Assembly (NCBI GenBank): GCA_002364615.1
Contig: DEYP01000006.1
Location: 1 to 32,130 of the forward strand
Length of the DNA: 32,130 nt
Origin: Arsukibacterium sp. UBA3155
Lineage (GTDB): Bacteria; Pseudomonadota; Gammaproteobacteria; Enterobacterales; Alteromonadaceae
Direction of reading: 5' to 3'
The notes under the pieces were generated by a model. That model was given only the letters and a program-made list of their open reading frames with translations, was not told the DNA's origin and did no database searches. The position numbers and the translations under genes are program-made. Positions 15,781 through 25,007 of the stretch are shown here, one piece after another. Within the stretch, counting starts at the first letter, position 1. Every line of letters starts with the position of its first letter.

Positions 15781-16692
15781 TTAGCCCGCCGGCCCAACCA
15801 CAGTGGTAAAAACTGTGGTTGTTGTTAGCACCAACACGGCCAGTAGGGTCTCGACCATTATAGATCTTCGCAGCGTGTCGCTGTTGTGATGCCGTGCCAG
15901 GTCTTTTACCAGTTTAAATTTATGCCAAGCTGCCAGTAACAACATGCAACTGACTAACATCAGTTTAAACAACATTAACCGACCATAGTCGGTGGTAAAT
16001 AGTGCGTTAAGGGAACCAATTAACTGCAGCAGCAATAGCAGACCACAGCTCAGCAGCACTATTACGATTACAACTGCAACGCGACCAAATCTCTCCATCA
16101 GCGTCAACAAAGACGATATAGCCATCAAATCGCAACTTTTCTTAAGCGGCCACAATGCACCAACCCAGGCTGCAATCGCCAGCACGTGCAAAAGCAATAT
16201 TGCTTGTACCCAACCGGCAAGCGGCGCGGTGTGACCGGTGAGGATAAAACTACCTGCCAGAGATACAATGCCGCTGAAAGCGAGAATCCAGGCAACAATC
16301 CAGGCGACAATGGTATCCTTTCCCCAACCCGACCACAGCAGTGCTGCGAACAGCAGTGCTGCAAAGCCACTAAACCGTATTACAGTTTGACTCCCTATGG
16401 CAGACTGCCAGACAATGTTTAGCATTATCGTGTCCATCATCGCCGCAGGTCCGCTTTCTGCCATAGCACCTGCCTGCAACGGCAATTGTAGTAGTGCTAA
16501 AATCATCCCTGCAGCAGACCAATTGATCAACCAGCGGTTAAGCCAAAACTGAAAACGGTTAGAGCCATATTGGTCGAAGGTGCTCCGAAGTGGCAAGAGG
16601 GTAAAAAGCAGCACCGCGCCGATCCCACTAACCACTGCACTATAGCTAAGCAGTTTTAACAACATTAGAAATAGCGCCCAAACATCAACCAT
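15781..16692 (-). CDS. copD: CopD-family inner-membrane copper protein
   Basis: This 303-aa integral membrane protein has about eight hydrophobic segments. CopD works with periplasmic CopC and is thought to carry copper across the inner membrane. Conserved features include a Trp/His-bearing helix (LLHVLAIAAWVGALWPL), a helix with a terminal GHT (ILTGHTAPLAGW) and the lysine-rich LLAAWHKFKLV loop. The start has AAGG upstream and lies 15 bp after copC. The C-terminus ends FTTVVGPAG as in many relatives. Confidence 0.88.
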   Translation of the reverse strand: MVDVWALFLMLLKLLSYSAVVSGIGAVLLFTLLPLRSTFDQYGSNRFQFWLNRWLINWSAAGMILALLQLPLQAGAMAESGPAAMMDTIMLNIVWQSAIGSQTVIRFSGFAALLFAALLWSGWGKDTIVAWIVAWILAFSGIVSLAGSFILTGHTAPLAGWVQAILLLHVLAIAAWVGALWPLKKSCDLMAISSLLTLMERFGRVAVVIVIVLLSCGLLLLLQLIGSLNALFTTDYGRLMLFKLMLVSCMLLLAAWHKFKLVKDLARHHNSDTLRRSIMVETLLAVLVLTTTTVFTTVVGPAG

Positions 16693-16707
16693 CTTCGTTA
16701 CCTTATT

Positions 16708-17106
16708 TTAATGCTGATGTGAATGTGGCGAAGCTTCTGCGGTCGCAGATGCACTCGGGCCATGCAGCATAAAAGTGAAGTCGCCACTCATTTTGTGGCC
16801 ATCGGCACCCAGTGCTATCCAGCTTACCTGGTAGTTACCGCTTTGTAGCACAGGTAACGCCCAGCTAAATTGCTCAGATGCCGACGCTGATGGCGTAAAT
16901 CCAAATTCAACACTGGTGTTATCCGCGTCGGTCAAACTTATTTTTGTAAGGCGAACCGGGCCGCTAAAGTTCAGGATCAATGTATCTGGTGTCTGCGTCA
17001 GCATGGCCTTATCAGCTGGCACCGTTTGTGTAAGATGGACATGTGCCAGCACCTGGCCGGCGAAAAAAAGTGCCACCAGCGGCAGCAGAAATTTAACTAT
17101 TTTCAT
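16708..17106 (-). CDS. copC: CopC periplasmic copper-binding protein
   Basis: The ATG at 17106 has AAGGAAA 6 bases upstream, preferred over an earlier frame start. The 132-aa protein has a signal peptide cleaved after VLA (residue 21), making His22 the mature N-terminus. His22, His24, Asp102 and His104 (GADGHKMSG) form the high-affinity Cu(II) site of CopC. The Met-rich loop that binds Cu(I) in Pseudomonas/E. coli CopC/PcoC is not evident, so this is probably a Cu(II)-only type. A His-rich tail (HSHQH) ends the protein. It delivers copper to CopD or buffers it. The gene starts 17 bp after copB. Confidence 0.93.
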   Translation of the reverse strand: MKIVKFLLPLVALFFAGQVLAHVHLTQTVPADKAMLTQTPDTLILNFSGPVRLTKISLTDADNTSVEFGFTPSASASEQFSWALPVLQSGNYQVSWIALGADGHKMSGDFTFMLHGPSASATAEASPHSHQH

Positions 17107-17123
17107 CTTCGTTTCCTTATTAA

Positions 17124-18143
17124 TTAAAACCAAAACCGTAAACCGGCAACTAGCGCAGTTTCTTGAGTTGCTTCATCGTACAAACGGGCGAGATCGGCCG
17201 TATTACCATACTTATTACTCCATTCTATACCGGCATAGGGTGCCAATTGGCGGGAAAATTCATAGCGCATACGCAAACCGACGTTTGAAGACGTCAATCC
17301 TTTACCGATAGCATTTACCGCGTCATCTTTACCGTAAGCAGCTAGTTCTGCCCGCGCTTGCAATACCAGGCGTTGGGTCAACAACACTTCATATTCTGCT
17401 TCAGCGGCCAGTGCAGTACGCCCATTACTACCAACGTAAGCGGTGATATCCAGCTCAAACCAGTATGGTGCCAGCCCTTGAATGCCAAATGCCAGCCATT
17501 GCCGACTTTCACCCTCAGCATTTTGATCGAACCGTACACCAAGCTGGCGATCCCAGTATGCTGCAACTGCATGTCCCCACAACAAATCGGTCTGACTTTC
17601 TTCCAGTATACCCTCGCTAACATGCCCTTCAGATTTCACTACCAGTTTATCGTAGGTGGTGCCATACCAGGCCTGCATATCGAACACCACTGCATCGGTG
17701 TCAATATCGTACTCCAGCCGGTCCCCCACAATTGACCACATTGGATGCTCAACAGCATGTTTTAAATGCCGGGAGTCTGCCATGCCATAGGGGCCGTCTG
17801 TCAGGGTGTAACCACTGGAATAAGCGTGTGGATCGCGCGCATCCGCCGGCGCCTTACCGCCCTGCATCTGCATATCGCCGTGATCCATGCTGCTGTGATC
17901 CATCGGCTTCTCGTCATGCTGCATTTTGCTGTGGTCCATTTGGTTATGGTCCATCGGCATCTCATCTTGCTGCATTTTGCTGTGGTCCATCTTGCTGTGA
18001 TCTACACCACTGTTATCCTGCGTTTCATGCTGATGTGGTTGCGCTTCAGTCGCGGTTTGTGCGGCCAGGCCGCCACTTAATAGCAATAATGTGCTGGTGA
18101 ACAATAAAACCGGCAGCTTGGTTGTCGCAATTGGTTTCTTCAT
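17124..18143 (-). CDS. copB: CopB outer-membrane copper-binding protein
   Basis: The ATG at 18143 overlaps the copA stop (ATGA), which fixes the start. The 339-aa product has a signal peptide ending GGLAAQ (about 29). A Met/His/Asp-rich repeat region follows (about 47-93) with units such as MDHSKM, MDHNQM and MDHGDM. A C-terminal beta-barrel domain begins DPHAYSSGYTLTDGPYG and ends ALVAGLRFWF, with terminal Phe. CopB sequesters copper at the outer membrane. Near-identical MDHSKMQ units, which favour slippage, can change repeat number between strains. Confidence 0.93.
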   Translation of the reverse strand: MKKPIATTKLPVLLFTSTLLLLSGGLAAQTATEAQPHQHETQDNSGVDHSKMDHSKMQQDEMPMDHNQMDHSKMQHDEKPMDHSSMDHGDMQMQGGKAPADARDPHAYSSGYTLTDGPYGMADSRHLKHAVEHPMWSIVGDRLEYDIDTDAVVFDMQAWYGTTYDKLVVKSEGHVSEGILEESQTDLLWGHAVAAYWDRQLGVRFDQNAEGESRQWLAFGIQGLAPYWFELDITAYVGSNGRTALAAEAEYEVLLTQRLVLQARAELAAYGKDDAVNAIGKGLTSSNVGLRMRYEFSRQLAPYAGIEWSNKYGNTADLARLYDEATQETALVAGLRFWF

Positions 18144-19954
18144 GCCACCACCACTTCTCTGAACATGCCTGCATCCATATGGAACAATAAGTGACAATGC
18201 CAGGCCCAGCGGCCTACATCATGGGGCGTGGTTAAAAAACTAATACGCTGTGCCGGCTGAACCGGTATGGTATGACGCCGAACCAGCACTTCACCACTGT
18301 CATTTTCCAGGTCGCTCCACATACCATGCAGATGCATCGGATGGGTCATCATCGTGTCATTCTGCAAAATAACCCGGATGCGCTGGTTAAGCTTCATATG
18401 CACCGGGGTACTTTTACTGAACTCTAAACCGTCAATTGACCAGCTATAACGCTCCATATTGCCGGTAAGGTGTAACTCTATTTCTGCTTCCGGGCCACCC
18501 TTTTCGATAATGCCGTCCAATGAATGTAAATCGGCCAGCGTTAATGCCCGCCGTCCGGTATTTCGCAAACCAATACCTGGATCGTCCAGATTGGTTCTGG
18601 GCATGTCCACCCGCATATCGACCGACGGGCCGTATTCGGTGCTGGCGTGGCGCACTGTTTTGCTGGGCACAGCAAATGGTGTTGGCCTGGCATGCTGACT
18701 GTGATCCATTGCCATGCCACCGTGCATACTATGATCCACCGCGGCACTGCCAGTCGCCATAGCGCCTGCCTGCATCGCGCTGTGGTCCATCGCGTTGCTG
18801 CCTGCCATATCACCCATCATGTCGGCCATGGTTAGCCACTCCACCGGATCTAACGCCGGCACAGGCGCATTTAGGCCAGCCGCTACTGCCAGCGTTCCTC
18901 GGGCGTAACCGCTTCGGTCCATACTTTGAGCGAAAATGGTATAGGCATCGGTTTGCGGCGTGACGATAACATCGTAGGTTTCACCTGGGCCAAAGCGGAA
19001 TTCGTCTACCGTTACCGGATGCACATTTTGTCCATCGGCCTGCACCACGGTCATTTTCAGTTCGGGAATACGCACGTCAAAAAAGGTATTGCTGGAGCCA
19101 TTGATAAAACGTAAACGCACTTTTTCGCCTCGCTGAAACAAGCCGCGCCAGTTGGCCAGTGGTGTGCTGCCATTCATTAAATAAGTTAAGGTTGCCGCAG
19201 ACAAATCGGCCAGGTCAGTGGGGTTCATCCGCATCTGTTGCCACATTTTGCGTTTCGCTAAGGCCGCTTCTAAACCTTTAGCCGACATATCGCGAAAAAA
19301 GTCCCGTACTGTTGGCTGATTAAAATTATACACATCACTTTGCACTTTCAGTTTGCCAAACACCTGCCTCGGATCATCGTCGGTCCAATCTGACAGCTGC
19401 ACCACATATTCGCGATCGGCAGTAATAATATCTTGTGCTCTGGGCTCAATGATCAGCGCACCATACATGCCGGTCATTTCCTGAAAACCACTGTGAGAGT
19501 GATACCAGTAGGTGCCGCTCTGCTGCAACGTAAAGCGATAAACAAAGGTTTCACCGGGCATAATGCCCCTGAAACTCATGCCGGGCACACCGTCCATCTG
19601 GTAAGGTAAAATAATGCCGTGCCAGTGAATAGAACTGGGTACTGACAAGGTGTTAGTCACTTTTATCGTGACCTCATCCCCCTCACGCAGGCGTAACGTT
19701 GGGGCGGGAATGGAACCATTAATCGTCGTTGCTGTTCGCACTACCCCCGTAAAGTTAACCAGGGCTTCGCCAATGGTCAGCTCAATAACCTTGCCGCTTA
19801 ACTCTGACGCATAGCCGGTGAAAGCATTATCTCTGAAGCGGCTACCCGCATGCACAATATGCGGAAAGGTAGCCAATACACCGCCCGCAGCCAGCCCCTG
19901 GACGAAACGGCGACGCGACACTGACCGCGGCATCGATAACTTGTTGCTGCCCAT
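18140..19954 (-). CDS. copA: CopA/PcoA-type multicopper oxidase
   Basis: This periplasmic oxidase converts Cu(I) to less toxic Cu(II). The 604-aa protein has a twin-arginine signal (SRRRFVQG, 13-20), so it is exported folded. Copper ligands are visible as HWH (110-112), YHSH (151-154), HPMHLH (538-543) and HCHLLFHMDAGM (586-597), where C587, H592 and M597 belong to the type 1 site. Residues about 376-421 form a Met/His-rich insert with MDHS and VDHSMH units, typical of CopA and thought to bind extra copper. GAGGG precedes the ATG. It heads the copABCD-SnoaL-DUF411 operon and is divergent from copR. The symbol is the same as that of the ATPase by convention. Confidence 0.96.
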   Translation of the reverse strand: MGSNKLSMPRSVSRRRFVQGLAAGGVLATFPHIVHAGSRFRDNAFTGYASELSGKVIELTIGEALVNFTGVVRTATTINGSIPAPTLRLREGDEVTIKVTNTLSVPSSIHWHGIILPYQMDGVPGMSFRGIMPGETFVYRFTLQQSGTYWYHSHSGFQEMTGMYGALIIEPRAQDIITADREYVVQLSDWTDDDPRQVFGKLKVQSDVYNFNQPTVRDFFRDMSAKGLEAALAKRKMWQQMRMNPTDLADLSAATLTYLMNGSTPLANWRGLFQRGEKVRLRFINGSSNTFFDVRIPELKMTVVQADGQNVHPVTVDEFRFGPGETYDVIVTPQTDAYTIFAQSMDRSGYARGTLAVAAGLNAPVPALDPVEWLTMADMMGDMAGSNAMDHSAMQAGAMATGSAAVDHSMHGGMAMDHSQHARPTPFAVPSKTVRHASTEYGPSVDMRVDMPRTNLDDPGIGLRNTGRRALTLADLHSLDGIIEKGGPEAEIELHLTGNMERYSWSIDGLEFSKSTPVHMKLNQRIRVILQNDTMMTHPMHLHGMWSDLENDSGEVLVRRHTIPVQPAQRISFLTTPHDVGRWAWHCHLLFHMDAGMFREVVVA

Positions 19955-19985
19955 TGCTATCCCTCAATACGTTGTAATTTATTGC

Positions 19986-19991
19986 AGTCTA
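19986..19991 (-). promoter_or_regulatory. -10-like element of the cop operon promoter
   Basis: The minus strand reads TAGACT (matching TAnnnT plus one more position). It is placed exactly 31 bp from the copper-type box, as in the porin promoter. Confidence 0.45.
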
Positions 19992-20022
19992 GTGATTAAA
20001 GCTGTCAGCAGCATGACTCAAA

Positions 20023-20039
20023 CATGACAAAGTTGTAAT
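20023..20039. promoter_or_regulatory. CopR/CusR box in the divergent copA-copR region
   Basis: Plus strand reads CATGACA-aagt-TGTAAT. The inner part TGACAA-AG-TTGTAA is close to the known CusR palindrome (TGACAA-N2-TTGTCA). A further TTGTCGTCAT half-site-like stretch follows at 20041-20050 on the copR side. The location between the oxidase operon and the two-component genes suggests control of both by phosphorylated CopR. Confidence 0.7.
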
Positions 20040-20108
20040 CTTGTCGTCATCTTGCTGTATGCCTACCAGCGCCATACTTCTGGCAGAGCCAACGCCAAAG
20101 GAAAAAAG

Positions 20109-20795
20109 ATGCGTTTACTGATTGTTGAAGATGAACTGAAAACCGGTGACTATCTCAAGCAAGGTCTGACTGAAGCCGGCTTTCAGGTATCGCTGGTCAG
20201 AAATGGCCTGGATGGTCATCATCTGGCGATGACAGAAGCCTTCGATCTGATCATTCTCGATGTGATGCTACCCGACGTCAGCGGCCTGCGCATCGTGCAG
20301 GCACTGCGTGAGCGCGATAACCGCACGCCGGTGCTGTTTTTATCGGCCCGCGACAGCGTAGATGACCGGGTGAAGGGGCTTGAGCTGGGTGCCGATGATT
20401 ACCTAATCAAGCCATTTGCCTTTTCTGAAGTACTGGCCCGGGTACGCACCCTGCTGCGACGCGGACAAAACATCAGCGCCGCTGAGCTGTTACAGGTAGC
20501 CGATTTGCAGTTGGATATCGCCAAACGCAAAGTAGTGCGCAGCGGCACAAAAATAACGCTCAGTCATAAAGAGTTTTGTTTACTGGAGCTACTGATGCGC
20601 CGCCGGGGTGAAGTTTTGCCGCGATCGCTTATCGCATCGCAGGTATGGGATATGAATTTTGACAGCGATACCAATGTTATCGATGTGGCTATCCGGCGCC
20701 TAAGGGCAAAAGTAGATGACAGCTTTACGCCTAAACTGATCCATACTGTGCGCGGGATGGGTTATAAACTGGATGAAGAGCAAGATAATGAATAA
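20109..20795 (+). CDS. copR: CopR/CusR-type response regulator
   Basis: The ATG at 20109 (MRLLIVEDE) has AAAGGAA upstream and matches the family start. The 228-aa OmpR/PhoB-type regulator has a receiver domain (1-115) with D51 as phospho-acceptor ([10 protein letters not shown]), S79 and K101 (LIKPFAF). A winged-helix DNA-binding domain (about 128-225) ends GMGYKLDEE. It overlaps the sensor kinase gene by 8 bp. Expected targets are the CATGACA-N4-TGTAAT boxes at 20023-20039 and 4326-4342. Proteins of this kind are activators that respond to periplasmic Cu(I)/Ag(I). Confidence 0.93.
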   Translation: MRLLIVEDELKTGDYLKQGLTEAGFQVSLVRNGLDGHHLAMTEAFDLIILDVMLPDVSGLRIVQALRERDNRTPVLFLSARDSVDDRVKGLELGADDYLIKPFAFSEVLARVRTLLRRGQNISAAELLQVADLQLDIAKRKVVRSGTKITLSHKEFCLLELLMRRRGEVLPRSLIASQVWDMNFDSDTNVIDVAIRRLRAKVDDSFTPKLIHTVRGMGYKLDEEQDNE

Positions 20796-22182
20796 CAGCC
20801 GTCAGCGCCCGCTGTCTCTTACGCTACGCGTGGTGCTTTTTGTCACTTTGACCATTTCAATTTGCCTGTTTTTTGTCAGACAGATGCTGATAAGCTCGGT
20901 TGAGCATCATTTTATTCAACAGGATGCGGATGAGCTGGCAGTTATCGTGCGTTCTGTCGAAGAAATACTGCACCGTGCCGCAACTCAGCAACAACTGAGC
21001 GCAACGTCACTGTCGTTGGCGGTTGCCGGGCATCATGGCGTGTTTTATCAAATTATGGATGAACACAACGCGCTGATTTATCGCAATGCCGATTTTGATT
21101 TAACTCAGCTGTCAAGCCTCTCAGTCGCAGCCGACCATTTTGATGATGCGCAGATTTTCAACTGGACGCTGGCAGAAAAAACATATCACGGTGTAGTAGT
21201 GAAACTTACTTCCGCAGCCGCAAACTACCAGGTTATTGCCGCCATTGATACCAGCTTTCACTTGCAGTTTTTGCAGCAATTGCAAAGAAGCCTTGGTTTT
21301 ATTTTATTTGGTTCCTGCATACTCACGCTGCTGGCCGCCTGGCTGGCGGTGCATCAGGGCCTGGGACCTCTCAGAGGCTTGACTGAGCAGATGCGCGATA
21401 TTCAAACCAATAAACTCGACATCCGGCTCAACTCTAATACAGTACCTGCGGAATTAGAGCATATGGTGCAGTCATTCAACCATATGCTGCACCGACTGGA
21501 AGAAGGCTTTACCAAGCTGTCGCATTTTAGTGCCGACATTGCGCATGAGCTGCGCACTCCACTAACCAATATCATTACCCAAACCCAGGTTAGTTTATCC
21601 AAGCCACGTACGCTGCAGGAATACCAGAATGTGTTGTTTTCAAATCTGGAAGAACAAGAACGATTAAACAAAATGATTAGCGACATGTTGTGGTTGGCGA
21701 AAAGTCAGAATGGGCTGATCACACTGCAAAAGCAGCCGCTAAATCTTGCGGACGAAATTAACGCGATTTTTGACTTTTTCGAAGCATTAGCTGAAGAGTC
21801 CGGCGTTACGTTACAATTTTCCGGCGCGGCAATTATGGTGCAGGCTGACCGCACGTTACTGCGCCATGCGTTAACCAATCTGCTGTCGAATGCATTAAGG
21901 TATACCGCTAAGGGCCAAAGCATTACCGTAACAACGGCGTTGGCTGCACCTGGCTCGGTTACTATTTGTGTCGAAAATCCTGGACTACCCATTCCGCCAA
22001 AACATTTACCCTTTTTATTTGAACGTTTTTATCGAGCTGACCAATCAAGACAACGCCATAGTGAAGGTGCGGGTTTAGGTTTGGCTATTACTAAAGCCAT
22101 TGTTGACGCGCATGAAGGTCATATCAGTGTCGAATCAGATCAGCAAAGCACCCGCTTTGTGGTCAGGCTGAAAACAGCCTGA
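20788..22182 (+). CDS. copS: CopS/CusS-type heavy-metal sensor histidine kinase
   Basis: This inner-membrane sensor of periplasmic copper phosphorylates CopR. I prefer the ATG at 20788 (464 aa); one five codons earlier (20773) is also possible. Transmembrane helices lie at about 14-34 and 168-188 and enclose a periplasmic sensor domain of about 130 residues containing HHFIQQ and GHHGVFYQI, with His residues that may bind metal. A HAMP linker follows, then the phospho-acceptor H253 ([14 protein letters not shown]). The N box ([11 protein letters not shown]) and the G box (EGAGLGLAI) complete the kinase. Length fits the heavy-metal sensor kinase family. Confidence 0.93.
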   Translation: MNNSRQRPLSLTLRVVLFVTLTISICLFFVRQMLISSVEHHFIQQDADELAVIVRSVEEILHRAATQQQLSATSLSLAVAGHHGVFYQIMDEHNALIYRNADFDLTQLSSLSVAADHFDDAQIFNWTLAEKTYHGVVVKLTSAAANYQVIAAIDTSFHLQFLQQLQRSLGFILFGSCILTLLAAWLAVHQGLGPLRGLTEQMRDIQTNKLDIRLNSNTVPAELEHMVQSFNHMLHRLEEGFTKLSHFSADIAHELRTPLTNIITQTQVSLSKPRTLQEYQNVLFSNLEEQERLNKMISDMLWLAKSQNGLITLQKQPLNLADEINAIFDFFEALAEESGVTLQFSGAAIMVQADRTLLRHALTNLLSNALRYTAKGQSITVTTALAAPGSVTICVENPGLPIPPKHLPFLFERFYRADQSRQRHSEGAGLGLAITKAIVDAHEGHISVESDQQSTRFVVRLKTA

Positions 22183-22201
22183 CCACTGCCTTACCATAGA
22201 G

Positions 22202-22236
22202 ACTGCGCTAAAGCTTCCCCGCGCAGTTTCTGTTTT
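22202..22236. terminator. terminator between copS and the reductase gene
   Basis: ACTGCGC (22202-22208) and GCGCAGT (22221-22227) form a perfect 7-bp stem with a 12-base loop, followed by TTCTGTTTT on the plus strand. It ends copRS transcription and lies 3 bp past the stop of the convergent reductase gene, so it may serve both. Confidence 0.7.
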
Positions 22237-22238
22237 AG

Positions 22239-24086
22239 CTAACTGAACTCATCAAAGGCGATGTTACTTTCAGGCACCCCTTTGTCACGCAGTAACCGGA
22301 TCGTGTCATCCATTAGGCCTTTGGGCCCGCACAGATAAAACTCAGGTTCACCTTGTTCAACCACATTCTGCCAATTCAACGCCAGCACGTGCTGTGCATA
22401 GCCGGTCGCACCCAACCAGCCTTTGTCCGGCCGTGACAACACCGGGTAGTAATGAAAATGCGGGTACTGCTTCGCCAGCTGATAAAAGTAGTCGACGTAA
22501 ATCACATCATTTTCATTGCGGGCGCCGTAAAAGAAATGCAGCGGCCGGGGCGGCTTGTCGCCTTTATTGTTGCGATGCAGCGCTAACTGTTCTTCAATCA
22601 GCGCTTTTAGTGGCGCCATGCCCGAGCCTGCCCCCACCAATACCATGGTTTTGTCACTGCCTGGGTTAGCGTAAAACTCTTCAAACGGCCCTAAAGCCTC
22701 AACCCGGTCACCAATGCGCAAGTTCCCCAGATAATTAGAACCAATACCGGGCAATACCGACGGGTTAGTTGCGCTTTGCAGCTTAATGACAAACACTAAC
22801 TCGTTTGTAGCTTCATCTATGCCGGCTAAGGAATAGCTTCTGCTACAGGCACCATGTTGATAGTTTAACCGGGCGATATGCTGCCAGTCCGGTTGCAATG
22901 AACCTGGCACATCTGCCGGCACGGAGCAGCCACTGGCCTTCGGGATAAAGAAGCGCATAAACGCACCGGCTTTATAGCGCATGGGTACCTTAGACTGGGT
23001 GGTAAAGCGTAACTCTTTAATAAACGGGCTTAAAAAGGTGCTGTTGACTAATTCCAGCTGGTACTTTTTCGCATCGGTAATATCCATCAGTGTCATATGT
23101 TCAACATCATCACTGAAGTGCTGGCAAGCCAGGCGGTACCCCTGTTCCAGTTCGAAGACGCTGAAGTGCTGCAAATCCGCCGCGGTGCTTTTCACATTTT
23201 GATTTATCATGATGCAGCACCGGCCACAGGTGCCACCGCCGCCGCAGGTGGAAGGCAAAATGATATTGTGCTCAACCAAACCATCCAACAAATTTTTATG
23301 GTTGGAAAACGCCACCTGGCCCAGGCTTTTCTGGTTGCGGTCAAATAACTTTACCGTGTTTTTGCGGCCAAACAGCTTAATTTTATACTGACCGCGCAGC
23401 GCCAGATCGACGGTCCAGACCATGCCGGTGCCGCTGAGCCACAAGGCGACAAAGGCAAATACCATCATCAGCACGCTGTTAAAACTGCCTTCGTTGGCAT
23501 AATCCATAAAATGCAGTTTCAGGAAAAAATCTGCCAGCCGTTTGTCAGCATCACTGTGGCCGGCAATACGGCCTGAGTCTGCCTCAACATAGACGCTGGT
23601 GTTAATTTCATCGGCAAAGTTAACCTGCCACACGGCATTCTTTTGTTTGAGTAAATCGGCAATCGGCGGCTGCATCAATGTTACAGATACGATTTCACCC
23701 GGCCCGCTATATGAAGCGCTTGCCAACTGCCGGGCAAAATCCGCATCGACCGTCAGCGGCTGGCCTGTCTGCGCATCGACCAAGCTGTGTTTGTTGACAA
23801 AGTTAGCGTACAAACCGCGCTGATGGTTAAGCAAATAATACGGTTTTTGCGCCAACTCAATTAACGTCAGCGAGGTGCTGGGTGCATACTGCCGTAACAC
23901 CTCGGCAGGCTCCTGCAGCGCCAGCGTATGCCAGCTCAGCGACGGATGCTGATGCGCTTTGTAAGTGTGTCCCGCCGCTTTGGTATGGTCCATAAAGTTG
24001 AAATACATACCACTGCCCAGCCAGATCAGAAACTGAATGCCAACGACAACAGAGGCCCACTTATGCAGTTTTCTGACTGTATTCAT
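22239..24086 (-). CDS. PepSY membrane protein fused to NqrF-like 2Fe-2S/FAD/NADH reductase
   Basis: This 615-aa fusion has an N-terminal PepSY-TM-like part: TM1 about 11-30, a periplasmic domain about 31-202 and TM2 about 203-226. A cytoplasmic electron-transfer part follows. It has a plant-type [2Fe-2S] domain with C281, C287, C290 (STCGGGGTCGRC) and C321 (YRLACQ), FAD-binding RSYS (416-419), NADH-binding GAGSGMAP (485-492) and CGP (586-588). The order and motifs match the soluble part of NqrF of the sodium-pumping quinone reductase. Positive charges at 4-9 and 231-246 place the reductase in the cytoplasm. It probably moves electrons from NADH across the membrane to a periplasmic metal-ligand substrate. 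Its ATG overlaps the stop of the upstream PepSY gene (ATGA). Confidence 0.85.
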   Translation of the reverse strand: MNTVRKLHKWASVVVGIQFLIWLGSGMYFNFMDHTKAAGHTYKAHQHPSLSWHTLALQEPAEVLRQYAPSTSLTLIELAQKPYYLLNHQRGLYANFVNKHSLVDAQTGQPLTVDADFARQLASASYSGPGEIVSVTLMQPPIADLLKQKNAVWQVNFADEINTSVYVEADSGRIAGHSDADKRLADFFLKLHFMDYANEGSFNSVLMMVFAFVALWLSGTGMVWTVDLALRGQYKIKLFGRKNTVKLFDRNQKSLGQVAFSNHKNLLDGLVEHNIILPSTCGGGGTCGRCCIMINQNVKSTAADLQHFSVFELEQGYRLACQHFSDDVEHMTLMDITDAKKYQLELVNSTFLSPFIKELRFTTQSKVPMRYKAGAFMRFFIPKASGCSVPADVPGSLQPDWQHIARLNYQHGACSRSYSLAGIDEATNELVFVIKLQSATNPSVLPGIGSNYLGNLRIGDRVEALGPFEEFYANPGSDKTMVLVGAGSGMAPLKALIEEQLALHRNNKGDKPPRPLHFFYGARNENDVIYVDYFYQLAKQYPHFHYYPVLSRPDKGWLGATGYAQHVLALNWQNVVEQGEPEFYLCGPKGLMDDTIRLLRDKGVPESNIAFDEFS

Positions 24087-24841
24087 GGCGCAACTCCAAC
24101 TGTATGGCTGTCATTGCCAGCCGGTGCCGTTAATGCCTCATCCGTTTTACGAAACACACGGAAATAGGCCAGCACCATGCCCAGTACAGAAGCTAACATA
24201 CCGAACAAGGTAAACCAGAACAGCAGGCTGTTATCAATATCGGCGCCGTCATCGTAATCCATCACATGGAAGCGAAACATCCAGTCAAACAGGCGCCAGA
24301 AACTATGCCGTTTACCTACCAGCAAGCCTGTTTCGGCAGACACGTAAATTGCCGGGGCGCCAAAGTCGCTGAAATTTACCCGCCAGGCAGGCATGACCTT
24401 AGGGTTAAGCTCAAATGGCGCATTTTCACTGATAAGCTCGGCGCTTTCGACAGTGCCGGCACCGCTGTAATAAAACCGGGCAGCTTGTTCTGCCTGAGCC
24501 TGACCTAACGGCGGCATGATCGCACCGCAACTGGCGTCGATCGCTAACTTTTGTTCTGCCAGCGTAAAACGATACACCACCTTATCCAGATAACGGCCCA
24601 ACGTAATGGCTTTTGCCTGCGGATACTGTTGTAACAAGCTATGTAATGAGTAGGTTACCTGCTGCGGGTCGATTTTATCCTGTTCGTTATTAACCAGGGT
24701 ATCGCCATGGATATAATCAATATCAAAAAACACCATATAGGCCCCGGTTACCGACCAGATAATAAACTGCAGGCCTATAAACGCCATCAGCCATTTATGG
24801 TATTTCCTGCTGGTTTTCAGCAGCCGCATTGATTTATTCAT
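24083..24841 (-). CDS. PepSY-TM domain membrane protein
   Basis: The ATG at 24841 has GAGGG upstream; earlier in-frame sequence is not conserved-looking. The 252-aa protein has TM1 (about 17-38), a periplasmic domain and TM2 (about 205-227). It is paralogous to the N-terminal half of the next gene's product. Shared features are HKW at TM1 (H15 here, H8 there), GxQFxIW, a W-x-VNF-D segment, YVxAxxG and the xHxMDY motif before TM2 (H192 in both). The membrane-edge His residues are candidate heme ligands, as in siderophore reductases of the PepSY/FoxB type (inference). It is translationally coupled to the reductase fusion and lies 166 bp after the TonB-dependent receptor gene, behind a terminator hairpin. 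Confidence 0.82.
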   Translation of the reverse strand: MNKSMRLLKTSRKYHKWLMAFIGLQFIIWSVTGAYMVFFDIDYIHGDTLVNNEQDKIDPQQVTYSLHSLLQQYPQAKAITLGRYLDKVVYRFTLAEQKLAIDASCGAIMPPLGQAQAEQAARFYYSGAGTVESAELISENAPFELNPKVMPAWRVNFSDFGAPAIYVSAETGLLVGKRHSFWRLFDWMFRFHVMDYDDGADIDNSLLFWFTLFGMLASVLGMVLAYFRVFRKTDEALTAPAGNDSHTVGVAP

Positions 24842-24940
24842 TCCCAACCCTCTAGTCCGGCACGGCCTGGTTTCACGCAGCAGTTTAATAGCCGCGTAGG
24901 AGGCCTGTGGCCCGGACAAAACCATTAATTACTGTTATGA

Positions 24941-24989
24941 GAAAAGTAAACACCAGGGCCCTATGGTATACGGGCATACGGCCCTGGTG
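24941..24989 (-). terminator. strong hairpin terminator after the TonB-dependent receptor gene
   Basis: CACCAGGGCC (24951-24960) and GGCCCTGGTG (24980-24989) pair perfectly over 10 bp with a 19-base loop. On the minus strand the stem is followed by TTTACTTTTC. This is a good intrinsic terminator placed inside what otherwise looks like one operon. It would lower expression of the two reductase genes relative to the receptor unless there is a second promoter in 24842-24940. Confidence 0.75.
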
Positions 24990-25007
24990 CTACCGATAAA
25001 AGCTGAC

